From assembly GCA_900317125.1 (NCBI GenBank), contig ONFR01000002.1, positions 124,001 through 188,000 on the forward strand: 64,000 nt of DNA, given 5' to 3'. The position numbers and the translations under genes are program-made. The DNA is from an uncultured Bacteroidales bacterium (lineage in GTDB: Bacteria > Bacteroidota > Bacteroidia > Bacteroidales > P3). This document shows positions 43,684 to 53,039 of the stretch, piece by piece (the first letter of the stretch is position 1; each line of letters opens with the position of its first letter). The notes under the pieces were generated by a model that worked only from the letters and a program-made list of their open reading frames with translations, searched no databases and was not told where the DNA came from.

Positions 43684-44880
43684 ATGAAGTCAATAAAAGA
43701 TGTAAACTTTAAAGGACGCAAAGTCCTGCTCCGTGTGGATTTCAATGTCCCCATGGACGATAATAAAAATATCACCGACGACACTCGCATGCGCGAGTCT
43801 CTTCCCACCATCCAGAAACTTCTTCAGGATGGTGCCGCCATCATCATCATGGCTCACTTCGGCCGTCCCAAGAAAGGCGGTTTCGAGCCCGAGTTCACCC
43901 TTGCACCTGTCGCCAAGCATCTCGAGCGTCTGATCAACCGTCCTGTTCATTTCACACAGGAACTCCTTGGCAGCGGCCGTCCCGAAGCCATGGCAAAAGA
44001 GTTGAAAGAAGGCGAAGTGATGTTGCTCGAAAACATCCGTTTCTATCCCGAGGAGACCAAGGGCGGTGAAGAATTCGCCCGTCAGCTTGCCTCTCTCGGC
44101 GACTGCTATATCAACGACGCTTTCGGTGCTGCCCACCGCGAGCACAGCTCCACCGCAGTCATTGCCAAGTTTTTCCCGGAAGACAAGTACTTCGGCTTCC
44201 TCATGGAGAACGAGGTCCGCAACCTCGAGAAACTGATGCACAATGCACCTCGTCCCTTCACCGCCATCATCGGTGGCAGTAAGGTCAGCAGCAAAATCGG
44301 CATCCTCGAGAATCTGCTCGACAAGGTGGACAACATGATTATCATCGGTGGCATGCGTTACACCTTCACCAAAGCCCTCGGTGGCAAGATTGGTAACTCC
44401 ATCTGCGAGGACGACAAACTCGACCTTGCCCGCGAACTCATCTGCCGCATGGAGGCCAAGGGCGTAAAATACACCCTGCCTATCGACAGTGTCATTGGCG
44501 ACAAGTTCGGCAACGATGCCAAAACCCGTGTCGTCCCCTCCGGCGAAGTCCCCGATGGTTGGGAAAGTATGGACTGCGGCCCCGAGAGCTGCAAGACCAT
44601 TCACGACATCATCATGAACAGCAAGACCATCCTTTGGAACGGCCCTGCTGGCGTCTTCGAACTCAGCAACTTCGCCAAAGGCACCAACAGCATCGCCAAG
44701 AGTGTTGCCGAAGCTTGCAAGCACGGTTGCTTTGCTGCTGTAGGTGGTGGCGACAGTGTCGCTGCTGTCAAACAGATGGGTCTCGCCGACCAGATGAGCT
44801 ATGTCTCCACCGGCGGTGGCGCCATGCTCGAGTACCTCGAAGGCAAAGTCCTTCCCGGTATCAAAGCCATCCAAGACTAA
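43684..44880 (+). CDS. pgk: Phosphoglycerate kinase
   Basis: 398 residues from the ATG at 43684, preferred to a TTG two codons earlier. N-domain motifs RVDFNVPMD, HFGRPKKG and FGAAHREHSS, and C-domain motifs GGSKVSSKIG, NGPAGVFE and GGGDSVAAVKQ are intact. It makes ATP from 1,3-bisphosphoglycerate in glycolysis. It is followed by a strong terminator. Confidence 0.97.
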   Translation: MKSIKDVNFKGRKVLLRVDFNVPMDDNKNITDDTRMRESLPTIQKLLQDGAAIIIMAHFGRPKKGGFEPEFTLAPVAKHLERLINRPVHFTQELLGSGRPEAMAKELKEGEVMLLENIRFYPEETKGGEEFARQLASLGDCYINDAFGAAHREHSSTAVIAKFFPEDKYFGFLMENEVRNLEKLMHNAPRPFTAIIGGSKVSSKIGILENLLDKVDNMIIIGGMRYTFTKALGGKIGNSICEDDKLDLARELICRMEAKGVKYTLPIDSVIGDKFGNDAKTRVVPSGEVPDGWESMDCGPESCKTIHDIIMNSKTILWNGPAGVFELSNFAKGTNSIAKSVAEACKHGCFAAVGGGDSVAAVKQMGLADQMSYVSTGGGAMLEYLEGKVLPGIKAIQD

Positions 44881-44895
44881 GTGCCTGTTTTCATA

Positions 44896-44930
44896 AGTGC
44901 AGCCGGAACCCCACCGGCTGCACTTTTTTT
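44896..44930 (+). terminator. Terminator of pgk
   Basis: An 11-base perfect stem agtgcagccgg / ccggctgcact (44896-44906 with 44914-44924), followed by seven T residues. Confidence 0.92.
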
Positions 44931-44996
44931 GCAGACATTCCAGGGTGAACCATCTCCTAAATCATTCTAAGAATCAAACATTATTCACTATTTTCA

Positions 44997-45683
44997 ATGA
45001 AACGTATTTTAATTCTTCTTTTCCTCTGTCTCCTGCAGCAAATGGCTGTAGCCCAGTGGTCCGTAGGCGTCCGAGGCGGAGCGAACACCACCTCCATCAG
45101 TCGTTCACATGCCGACCGGGTCGACGAAACCTACAGTAGTCTGTGCGGCTATAATTTCGGCATCGATGGACGTTATTCCATCAATCCGTGGCTCTCCGTT
45201 CATGCCGACCTCAGCCTCATGCAGCGCAACCACCGCCTGCAGCGCAACCTCAACTACATCTCTCCCGTCTACACCAATCATCACAATACCTATCTCACCC
45301 TCCCCGTCATGGCCGACTTTTCTTTCGGTGGTTCCAAGCTCAAGGGGCATCTCCTGCTGGGAGGCTACTGTGGCTATTGGATGGGGCAACGTGTCAGCGG
45401 CACCACCTACGTCATGTCCGACTACTATGTCTTCTTTGTCGATTTCAACGAGCGTCGTGACTTCACCCGCGAGGATCGCCGCTTCGATGCCGGCCTCTCC
45501 GGTGGTGTGGCACTCAGCTATGCACTCCCTAACAACATTGTCCTCAGCCTCGACGCGCTCTATTACTACGACCTCCTCAGCCATCACAAGGGATACCCCA
45601 ATCTTCAGGATTACCGCTATCTCAACACACTTTCCGTCACTTTTGGCATTTCATATCAATTCACCCAAAAAGAACAACAATGA
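44997..45683 (+). CDS. Outer-membrane beta-barrel protein
   Basis: 228 residues with a signal peptide (1-19, MAVAQ). The mature part shows barrel strands (WSVGVRGGANTTSI; YSINPWLSVHADLSLMQR; YLTLPVMADFSFGG; RFDAGLSGGVALSYAL) and ends with an aromatic strand (LSVTFGISYQFTQ). It fits the OMP_b-brl family with about eight strands. Its stop overlaps the start of the S41 peptidase gene by four bases, so they probably act or are made together. The specific role is unknown. Confidence 0.8.
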   Translation: MKRILILLFLCLLQQMAVAQWSVGVRGGANTTSISRSHADRVDETYSSLCGYNFGIDGRYSINPWLSVHADLSLMQRNHRLQRNLNYISPVYTNHHNTYLTLPVMADFSFGGSKLKGHLLLGGYCGYWMGQRVSGTTYVMSDYYVFFVDFNERRDFTREDRRFDAGLSGGVALSYALPNNIVLSLDALYYYDLLSHHKGYPNLQDYRYLNTLSVTFGISYQFTQKEQQ

Positions 45684-46972
45684 AAAAGACACTCCTTTTA
45701 TCAGCCGCCATTGTCCTGCTGTTTTGTTCCTGTCGCAAGGAGTCGGACTATGTCCCCTATATCGGCGAGAGCCATAAGCTGGCCTACAACACCTACGAGG
45801 AGCAGTTCACCTTCATCTGGAAGAGCATCAGCACAGGCTATGCCTTCTGGGATGTCGATTCCACCGACTGGGATGCTGTCTACAGTAATTATCTTCCCTG
45901 TTTCCGTGCCCTCGACCAGCGTCAAGCCAAAGGCGACAGCGTCCGATTCTACGACCTTTACGACCTTTACTACGGCATCTTCAACAACATGACGGACCAC
46001 CACATGTCCGTCGTCATCCAGAACATCCATCCCCATCCTGCCGACTCCGGCAAATTGGTAGTCATCTATCCGGGTAGGGTAGAGGTCGGCCAGCGCGACT
46101 ATTTCATCGAGTACCACTCCAGCGAGCGTCCCTCCATCCTTGCATTCCTCAACGGTATCGAATCCGAAGGCTATACCATCCTCGCCCACGAGTTCGGCAC
46201 CTTCTCCTTCAGCGAGGAGGCCATCTCATCCAACGTCACCTACCACTACATCCTCTTCCAGTTGCCTGATGGGCGTCGTGTGCCCTACCTCTGGCAGTCC
46301 ATGGCCGCCTTCACCCCAATCATCCGCAGCCTTGGCAACGGCACCTCGGCAAGTTACGGCGCGCTGATCCTCGACCACTGGCTTCGTGCCATCACCGACA
46401 CCCCTCGCGACCAACTGGCGGGAATCATCCTCGACAACCGTTGCAACACTGGCGGCTATCAGGACGACCTCGACTACCTCATCGGCTCCTTCGTCAACCA
46501 GCCTGTCGAGGTCATGCAGACCCGCTACAAAGAAGGTCCTGGACGGCTCGAATACTCCCAGTGGGCTCCCTACTACGTCAATCCCAACAAGAAATACTAC
46601 CGCGACATCACCTCCGAGCGCATCCCTTATGTAATCCTCTGCGACATCAACTCCATCAGCATGGGCGAGATAGAACCCTTCTGTGCCAAAATCGCCCTCC
46701 CGACGGTCTACACCATTGGCGAGCGCACATACGGTGCCAACAGTCCACTGCAGCCGTATACCGACATCAACCTCAACTACGGCGGACCCTTTGGCGACGG
46801 CAATACCCACAGGGGACATTACATCTACACCTCCACCTTCGAAGCCCGTATCAATGGACAAATCACTGAGGGCATTGGCCATATCCCCGACCAGCAAGTC
46901 CTCCGCAAAGACCACGGCGGCAGCTTCCGGCCCCAGCTCGACGCCGCACTCAGCTACATCTCCAAATTCTGA
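45680..46972 (+). CDS. S41-family peptidase lipoprotein
   Basis: 430 residues with a lipobox (LLFCSCRKESD). The N-terminal helical part (about 35-105) leads into a divergent PDZ-like region and the S41 core (about 235-430), with LAGIILDNRCNTGGYQDDLDYLIG and the probable catalytic serine in INSISMGEIEPF. It should be a serine protease on the periplasmic side of the outer membrane or on the surface. The four-base overlap with the barrel gene suggests a barrel-protease pair. Confidence 0.85.
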   Translation: MKKTLLLSAAIVLLFCSCRKESDYVPYIGESHKLAYNTYEEQFTFIWKSISTGYAFWDVDSTDWDAVYSNYLPCFRALDQRQAKGDSVRFYDLYDLYYGIFNNMTDHHMSVVIQNIHPHPADSGKLVVIYPGRVEVGQRDYFIEYHSSERPSILAFLNGIESEGYTILAHEFGTFSFSEEAISSNVTYHYILFQLPDGRRVPYLWQSMAAFTPIIRSLGNGTSASYGALILDHWLRAITDTPRDQLAGIILDNRCNTGGYQDDLDYLIGSFVNQPVEVMQTRYKEGPGRLEYSQWAPYYVNPNKKYYRDITSERIPYVILCDINSISMGEIEPFCAKIALPTVYTIGERTYGANSPLQPYTDINLNYGGPFGDGNTHRGHYIYTSTFEARINGQITEGIGHIPDQQVLRKDHGGSFRPQLDAALSYISKF

Positions 46973-46973
46973 T

Positions 46974-47150
46974 GGAGCACGGGCGCCTCGCCCGTTAGGA
47001 GCACGGGCGTCTCGCCCGTCTGGGGAGTACGGGCGTCTCGCCCGTAAGGGGAGCACGGGCATCTTGCCCGTTTGGAGCACGGGCGCCTCGCCCGTAGTAC
47101 AGGCTAGTAGCCTGTACCCCCAGACAGGCTGGAAGCCTGTACCCCCAAAC
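46974..47150. repeat. Cluster of two palindromic repeat types
   Basis: Right after the S41 stop come five copies of a GAGCACGGGCGTCTCGCCCGT-like palindrome in a row, then two copies of an ACAGGCTGGAAGCCTGTA-like palindrome. Each copy can fold into a short hairpin. Both words are known to recur in unrelated bacterial genomes. A long antisense frame through them has no other support. Confidence 0.85.
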
Positions 47151-47307
47151 ACCAATTCGGGGAGAAATGCATTTTCCGTGTCGTCATGCTGAATAATAGC
47201 GTGAATTGTCATCTTTTGTAGGCGGATGATTTACCGCTAAATCCGTGATTATTCGTGCAGTAAATTCTTTTTTGTCATTTGTTTGTGTGTATGTCTAAAA
47301 AAATATG

Positions 47308-47315
47308 TAAATTTG
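47308..47315 (+). promoter_or_regulatory. TAnnTTTG -7 box of the lipoprotein at 47343
   Basis: TAAATTTG, 27 bases before the start codon, with TTTG at 47282-47285 slightly far upstream. Confidence 0.55.
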
Positions 47316-47342
47316 CACACTAATCTAAAAAACTACACTATT

Positions 47343-48059
47343 ATGAAGCAAACTAGTATGATTCGAGTGGTTTTACCGCTGTTGCTCACCACATTGTTCG
47401 GCTCATGTGTTATCTACCACCCCCACAATGTCGACATCCCGCTGTTGCATGAGGAGGGCCAGATGGCGGTTGATGCCACGTTTTCCACGACAGCACCATT
47501 GATGGGTGCTCCCGCGTTCAATGCCACCTTCTCCTATGCTCCCTTCAACCATGTCGGGCTACAGGTCGCTGCCAATCTCTCCAACACCAATGCCTACCAT
47601 GTCCAGGGTGCGGGTGGCGGATTCCTTACTATGGGCGAAAATGCTGTGCTTGAGGGTTATGTAGGCTATGGCTACGGCTCCTCGGTACATGACTCGCCCA
47701 TCAAGGATGACTCGTACTATAGGGTGAATGGCCACTACAACCTGTATTTTGGTCAGGTGAACCTGGGTTGGGTGAATCTGCTCGGCGGCCTGTTCGATTT
47801 CGGCTTCGGCTTTAAAGGTGGCATGTTGTACCCAAATTTCGAGAAGAACTATATGCAGGCTGACGGTGAGAAGAAATTCGATCAGCGTTTAAACGGCTCC
47901 CATCTGCTCCTCCAGCCCCAATGTGTGGTACGTGTCGGTTGGCAATCGGTGAAAATCTCGTTCAATGCAGGCTATGCCTTTCTTAACGACTGGCCTGATA
48001 ACAACTATTTCAACTACGAGAAATTAAGTGTCGGTCTTGGTGTTCATTTCGACCTTTAG
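47343..48059 (+). CDS. Barrel-like outer-membrane lipoprotein of unknown function
   Basis: 238 residues from the ATG at 47343 (the frame extends back to 47283 but the promoter box lies in that part). Lipobox LFGSCVIYHP. The mature part is rich in aromatic and glycine-containing strands (LEGYVGYGYGSSVHD; NLYFGQVNLGWVNLLGG; KISFNAGYAFLNDW; LSVGLGVHFDL), suggesting a small outer-membrane barrel or beta-sandwich. ygiQ follows 12 bases later, but no functional link is evident. Confidence 0.72.
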   Translation: MKQTSMIRVVLPLLLTTLFGSCVIYHPHNVDIPLLHEEGQMAVDATFSTTAPLMGAPAFNATFSYAPFNHVGLQVAANLSNTNAYHVQGAGGGFLTMGENAVLEGYVGYGYGSSVHDSPIKDDSYYRVNGHYNLYFGQVNLGWVNLLGGLFDFGFGFKGGMLYPNFEKNYMQADGEKKFDQRLNGSHLLLQPQCVVRVGWQSVKISFNAGYAFLNDWPDNNYFNYEKLSVGLGVHFDL

Positions 48060-48071
48060 TTGAAGTACCGG

Positions 48072-49985
48072 ATGAGTCATTTCTTGCCCATAACGTTGGA
48101 GGAGGTAAAGCGCCTTGGATGGGAGACGGTGGACGTGGTGCTTGTCACCGGCGATGCCTATGTCGACCATCCAGCTTTTGGCACCGCTGTTATTGGCAGG
48201 ACCTTGGAGGCTGCGGGCTACCGTGTGGCGGTCATCCCGCAGCCCAACTGGCGCGACGACCTGCGCGACTTCCGCAAGTTCGGCCGTCCGCGGCTATTCT
48301 TCGGCGTCACCAGCGGAGCGATGGACAGCATGGTGAACCACTACACCGCCGCCCGTCGCCTGCGCCACGACGATGCCTACACCCCCGGTGGCCAGGCGGG
48401 TTTCCGACCCGACCGCGCCACCTACGTCTACAGTCGTATCCTCAAGCAGTTATATCCAGATGTGCCGGTAATCATTGCCGGTATCGAAGCCTCGATGCGT
48501 CGTCTGGCCCACTACGACTATTGGGACGACCGTCTGTTCCCCAGCATCTTGATGGACACCCCTGCCGACCTGCTCAACTACGGCATGGGCGAGCGCACCA
48601 CCCTCAAGATTGCCCGCCTGCTGGACGAAGGCCAACCCCTTGAAGCCCTCTACCGCCTTCCCCAGGTGGCCTATCGAACCACGCTTGACATGCTGAATAA
48701 TCAGAGTAATCAGAGTAATCGGAGTAATCAGAGTAATCGGAGTAATCAGAGTACTCAGAATAATCAGAATAATCCGAGTACTCCGATTGCTGCAGAAGGA
48801 CAGATTATCGAGTTACATTCCTTTGAGGAGTGCCAGCGCAGCAAGCGCGCCGAGGCTGACAACTACCGCATCATCGAACTGGAGAGCAACAAGATAGAAT
48901 GCGCCACCCTTGTCCAGCGGCACGGCAACAGCCTGGTAGTCGTCAATCCGCCCGAGCCTCCCATGACCACCGACGAGATTGATGCCAGCTTCGACCTGCC
49001 TTATCTCCGCCTGCCGCACCCCAAGTACAAAAAACGCGGCACCATCCCAGCGTATGAGATGATTAAGAACTCCGTGAACATCCACCGCGGTTGCTTTGGC
49101 GGATGTTCCTTCTGCACCATTTCGGCGCACCAAGGCAAGCAGATAGCCAGTCGCAGCGAGGCCTCCATCCTCCGTGAGGTGAAGGCCATCGTGGAGCGCG
49201 ACGACTTCAACGGCGTCATCACCGACCTCGGCGGTCCTTCTGCCAACATGTGGCGCATGAAAGGGAAGGACCCCAACCTCTGCCGCCGTTGTTCGCGCTA
49301 CAGTTGCTCGATGCCCACCCTCTGCCGCAACCTCCAGTCCGACCATCGTCCGCTCGTCGACCTCTACCGCAAGGTTGCCGCCCTGCCCGGCATCAAGCAT
49401 GTATATATAGGCAGTGGCATACGCTGCGACCTCTTCACCGAGCAGAACGGAGGCTGGGATTATTTCCGCCATGTGGTGCTGCACCACGTCAGCGGGCGAC
49501 TTAAAGTGGCACCTGAGCATACAAGCGATAAGGTGTTGTCGCTCATGCGTAAGCCGAAGTTCAATCTCTTCCTCGAAACCAAGAGCCGCTTCGATGCTGT
49601 CTGTCGCCAGGCGGGTCTGAAGTACCAACTCATCCCTTACTTCATCAGCTCCCACCCGGGCTGTCAGTTGAAGGACATGGCCGACCTCGCCGTCGAGATG
49701 AAGCGGTTGGGCTACCGACTGGAACAGATACAGGACTTCACCCCGACCCCCATGACGCTCAGCACCGAGATGTACTACACCGGCATCGACCCCACCACCA
49801 TGCAGCCCGTCTACGTCGCCACCGCCCCCGACGAGAAGAAAGCCCAGAACCTGATGTTCTTCTACTACAAAAAGGAGTGCCAGACGGCCATTCGTCAGGC
49901 GTTGCACAACCATCATCTCGACGCCTATATCCCGAAACTGCTTGGCTTCACCAAGCCAGTGCCCAGCCGACCTCCCCGCCGCTGA
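48072..49985 (+). CDS. ygiQ: YgiQ-family radical SAM protein
   Basis: 637 residues from the ATG at 48072 (MSHFLPITLEEVKRLGW). The YgiQ N-terminal domain has VVLVTGDAYVDHPAFG and GIEASMRRLAHYDYWDD. The radical SAM core begins RGCFGGCSFCTIS, whose three cysteines bind the 4Fe-4S cluster, and further cysteines lie in CRRCSRYSCSMPTLC. The C-terminal domain has DFTPTPMTLSTEMYYTG. The reaction is unknown for the family. A run of Asn/Ser/Gln residues (about 209-238), encoded by a 9-base tandem repeat, is inserted between the two domains. Confidence 0.93.
   Translation: MSHFLPITLEEVKRLGWETVDVVLVTGDAYVDHPAFGTAVIGRTLEAAGYRVAVIPQPNWRDDLRDFRKFGRPRLFFGVTSGAMDSMVNHYTAARRLRHDDAYTPGGQAGFRPDRATYVYSRILKQLYPDVPVIIAGIEASMRRLAHYDYWDDRLFPSILMDTPADLLNYGMGERTTLKIARLLDEGQPLEALYRLPQVAYRTTLDMLNNQSNQSNRSNQSNRSNQSTQNNQNNPSTPIAAEGQIIELHSFEECQRSKRAEADNYRIIELESNKIECATLVQRHGNSLVVVNPPEPPMTTDEIDASFDLPYLRLPHPKYKKRGTIPAYEMIKNSVNIHRGCFGGCSFCTISAHQGKQIASRSEASILREVKAIVERDDFNGVITDLGGPSANMWRMKGKDPNLCRRCSRYSCSMPTLCRNLQSDHRPLVDLYRKVAALPGIKHVYIGSGIRCDLFTEQNGGWDYFRHVVLHHVSGRLKVAPEHTSDKVLSLMRKPKFNLFLETKSRFDAVCRQAGLKYQLIPYFISSHPGCQLKDMADLAVEMKRLGYRLEQIQDFTPTPMTLSTEMYYTGIDPTTMQPVYVATAPDEKKAQNLMFFYYKKECQTAIRQALHNHHLDAYIPKLLGFTKPVPSRPPRR
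48696..48785 (+). repeat. 9-bp tandem repeat inside ygiQ
   Basis: Ten consecutive 9-base units of the type agtaatcag (variants with cgg, ctcag, ccg), in frame, encode a Ser-Asn-Gln/Arg-rich linker. Confidence 0.9.
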
Positions 49986-50042
49986 CTGCCATCAGTCTTG
50001 ACCATCATCGGTAGCCAATTCGTGCTTCAGACCCAGAAGCGT

Positions 50043-50146
50043 CGTTCAATATCCGCTCCTTTTTGCATCCTTATAGCATCGTTATCCGTCAAGATAACGG
50101 AAAACGAGGGTGGAATTATATTTACTCGATACGGTATTGAAGGGCG
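50043..50146. repeat. 104-bp interspersed repeat, copy C
   Basis: CGTTCAAT, then ATCGTTATCCGTCA at +35 and ATTGAAGGGCG at +93. The inner tccgt/acgga stem is intact (tccgtcaagataacgga). It is the main content of the 306-base gap between ygiQ and parC. Confidence 0.75.
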
Positions 50147-50266
50147 TTAGTGGTGTGTTGCACACTGCGAGTGGTAAGAGTTGTGGATGAGTGCGTTGCG
50201 TCGTGATGTGAGTAAAGTTGTTTATAATTTGTCGCCTCACAGGGCGAGAATGTCGGAAATAATATG

Positions 50267-50274
50267 TATCTTTG
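50267..50274 (+). promoter_or_regulatory. TAnnTTTG -7 box of parC
   Basis: TATCTTTG, 18 bases before the start codon. Confidence 0.65.
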
Positions 50275-50291
50275 CATTTTAAAAGTGTATT

Positions 50292-52991
50292 ATGGACGAA
50301 GAGCATCTGACCCCTGAAGAACAGGAGAATACTGCTGAAAGCAGTGAGCTACAAGATATTGAAGCTGACGAGACAGTGCAGCCCCCCGCCTCCGAGGCCG
50401 ACGAGCCTGCCGGTGAGGGCACGACATTGTCGCTCAACGGTATGTTCCACGACTACTGGATTGACTATGCCTCCGATGTCATCCTCGACCGCTCGGTGCC
50501 GGACATCGACGACGGCCTGAAGCCGGTGCAGCGTCGTATTCTCCACGCCATGAAAGAGACCGACGACGGGCGTTTCACCAAGGTGGCGAACATCGTGGGT
50601 ACGACGATGCTGTACCATCCCCACGGTGACGGTTCCATCAACGACGCGCTGGTGAAGATGGGGCAGAAGAACCTGCTGGTGGACTGCCAGGGTAACTGGG
50701 GCAACATTCTGACGGGCGACGGCGCCGCCGCCGGCCGTTATATCGAGGCTCGCCTCTCCAAGTTCGCCAAGGAGGTGGTGTTCAATCCCAAAACCACACA
50801 ATGGAAGCCAAGTTACGACGGCCGCAAGCAGGAGCCGGTGACGCTGCCTATCAAGTTCCCGCTGCTGTTGTCGCAGGGCACCAAGGGCATCGCCGTCACA
50901 CTCACCTCGAATATACTGCCTTACAACTTCTGCGAGCTGATAGAAGCCTCGATATGCGTGTTGAAAGACGAGCCGTTTGAGATATACCCCGACTTCCCCA
51001 CGGGCGGCCTTATCGACGTGTCGAAATATAACGACGGCGCACTGGGCGGACGTTTGCGCATCCGTGCCAAGATGCACTACGACGAGAAGCGGAAGGCCAT
51101 CGTCATTACCGAGATACCATATTCGGTGACCACCGATGTGTTGATAGACAGTATTCTGAAGGCCAACGAAAAAGAGAAAATCAAGATAAAGAAGGTGGAC
51201 GACAACACCGCCGCCGAGGTGGAGATAGTGTGCTACCTGCCCTCGGGCATATCGCCCGACCAGATGATGGACGCCCTGTATGCGTTCACCAACTGCCAGA
51301 TAACCTTCTCGCCGCAGACGTGCGTGATTGTGGACAACAAGCCCGTCTTCATGACCGCGAGCGACATCCTGCGGCATTCCACCCTCCGCACCAAGGACCT
51401 CCTTCGTCAGGAGTTGGAGATACTGCTGGCCGAGTTGGAAGACCGCTGGCATTGGGTGTCGTTGGAAAAGATATTCTTCGAGAAGGGCATATACAAGGTG
51501 CTGGAGCGTCGCGACTTCGACACGTGGGAGGACCAGGTGACGGGCATCGAGCGCGGATTCGACCCCTACCGGTCGCTGTTCCGCAAGGAGATAACCCGCG
51601 ACCATGTGCTGAAACTGTGCGAAAAGCCTGTGCGCAAAATCTCCAAGTTCGACATCAAGAAGGCCGAACAGGAGATTGCCAACATCGACATGGACATCGA
51701 GGAGACCAAGAACCATTTGGCACACCTCACTGAGTACGCCATCCACTACTTCCAGCATATTCTCGAGACCTACGGCAAGGGCCGCGAGCGGAAGACCGAG
51801 ATACGCAATTTCGAGGACATTCAGGCCGCCAATGTGGCTGTGGCCAACGAGAAACTGTATGTCAACATGGCAACAGGCTTTGTAGGCACGGGAATGAAGA
51901 AGGACGAGGGGGCCGAGTATGCCTTCGACTGCTCCATGATGGACGACATCATCGTTTTCCGCACCGACGGCACCATGCTGGTCACCAAGGTGCAGGAAAA
52001 GGCCTTTGTGGGGTCGCCGCAATGCAAGGAGCTGCTGCATATTGGCCTGTTCCGCAAGAGGGACGACCGCACGGTGTACAACATGGTGTACCGCGACGGA
52101 GCCATGGGCTACGCTTTTGTGAAGCGTTTCGCCGTGGTAGGTGTGACGCGCGACACCGAGTACAACCTGACGCAGGGCACCAAGGGCACCAAGATACTCT
52201 ATTTCACTGCCAACCCCAATGGCGAGGCGGAGGTTATCACGGTGCATCATGCCACCAAGGCGAAACTGAAAAAGGTTAGCTTCGACTTCGACTTCGCCAA
52301 GCTTGCCATCAAGGGACGCAAAGCCATGGGCAATATATTGACCCGCAACGCTGTGCGTAACATCACCAAGAAAGGGGAGGGGGTATCCACCCTCGAAGCC
52401 CGCGAAATATGGTTCGACCCCACGGTGAGACGGCTGAATGTGAACGGCGCAGGCAACTCGCTGGGGCGCTTCTCGGGCAGGGACAGGGTGTTCACCCTCA
52501 CCCAGTCGGGCTATATGCGCCTCACAGGACAGGATTTGAGTACCCACTTCGACGATGATATGATTGAGATACGCAAGTTCAACACCCGTATGATTGTCAC
52601 TGCGTTGTATCGCGAGGGGGAGACGGGCAGCTACTACCTGAAACGTTTCCAACCCGAGGACAGCGACAAAAAGCTGCCTTTCATCGACGAGGGCGACCAG
52701 CTGGTGTCCTACAGCCTCGACACCTACCCCAATCTGCATGTCAGCTACGACGAGGCGTCGGGCAAGAAGATTCTGGAAGAGGACATCAATGTGGACGAGT
52801 TTATTGCGGTGAAGGGCTACAAGGCCAAGGGCAAACGCGTGACCACCAGCATGGTGAAGGAGTTCAAGTGGTTGGAGCCCGGAGCCGAGCCTGAACCTGA
52901 GCCCGAGGAGGAGCCGACAGCCGAGGAGCTGAATGAGGTGGAGGAGGAGCGCGAAGGCTTTGCCGAAGGCACCCAGACATCGCTGTTTTAG
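50292..52991 (+). CDS. parC: DNA topoisomerase IV subunit A
   Basis: 899 residues. After an acidic leader (about 1-48) comes the breakage-reunion domain: DRSVPDIDDGLKPVQRRIL, YHPHGDGSINDALVKMGQ, and the catalytic tyrosine in AAAGRYIEARLSK. A coiled-coil part (about 450-505) and a C-terminal DNA-wrapping beta-pinwheel (about 530-850) follow, then an acidic tail with EPEPEPEEEP. It decatenates chromosomes with ParE. The GyrA box is not obvious, which favours ParC over GyrA. It stands alone; parE is not in the window. Confidence 0.92.
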   Translation: MDEEHLTPEEQENTAESSELQDIEADETVQPPASEADEPAGEGTTLSLNGMFHDYWIDYASDVILDRSVPDIDDGLKPVQRRILHAMKETDDGRFTKVANIVGTTMLYHPHGDGSINDALVKMGQKNLLVDCQGNWGNILTGDGAAAGRYIEARLSKFAKEVVFNPKTTQWKPSYDGRKQEPVTLPIKFPLLLSQGTKGIAVTLTSNILPYNFCELIEASICVLKDEPFEIYPDFPTGGLIDVSKYNDGALGGRLRIRAKMHYDEKRKAIVITEIPYSVTTDVLIDSILKANEKEKIKIKKVDDNTAAEVEIVCYLPSGISPDQMMDALYAFTNCQITFSPQTCVIVDNKPVFMTASDILRHSTLRTKDLLRQELEILLAELEDRWHWVSLEKIFFEKGIYKVLERRDFDTWEDQVTGIERGFDPYRSLFRKEITRDHVLKLCEKPVRKISKFDIKKAEQEIANIDMDIEETKNHLAHLTEYAIHYFQHILETYGKGRERKTEIRNFEDIQAANVAVANEKLYVNMATGFVGTGMKKDEGAEYAFDCSMMDDIIVFRTDGTMLVTKVQEKAFVGSPQCKELLHIGLFRKRDDRTVYNMVYRDGAMGYAFVKRFAVVGVTRDTEYNLTQGTKGTKILYFTANPNGEAEVITVHHATKAKLKKVSFDFDFAKLAIKGRKAMGNILTRNAVRNITKKGEGVSTLEAREIWFDPTVRRLNVNGAGNSLGRFSGRDRVFTLTQSGYMRLTGQDLSTHFDDDMIEIRKFNTRMIVTALYREGETGSYYLKRFQPEDSDKKLPFIDEGDQLVSYSLDTYPNLHVSYDEASGKKILEEDINVDEFIAVKGYKAKGKRVTTSMVKEFKWLEPGAEPEPEPEEEPTAEELNEVEEEREGFAEGTQTSLF

Positions 52992-53039
52992 TATTATGAA
53001 TTAATGAGGTATTATAGATACTCTTGAATAATTAGTATT

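Noticed and set aside
46974..47150. CRISPR array
   Set aside because: The units are palindromes placed nearly back to back with no spacers of uniform length, of two different types, and no cas genes are nearby.
46226..47212. 328-codon minus-strand ORF across the palindrome array and the S41 gene
   Set aside because: It is antisense to a well-supported S41 peptidase and its N-terminal part is translated palindromic repeat.
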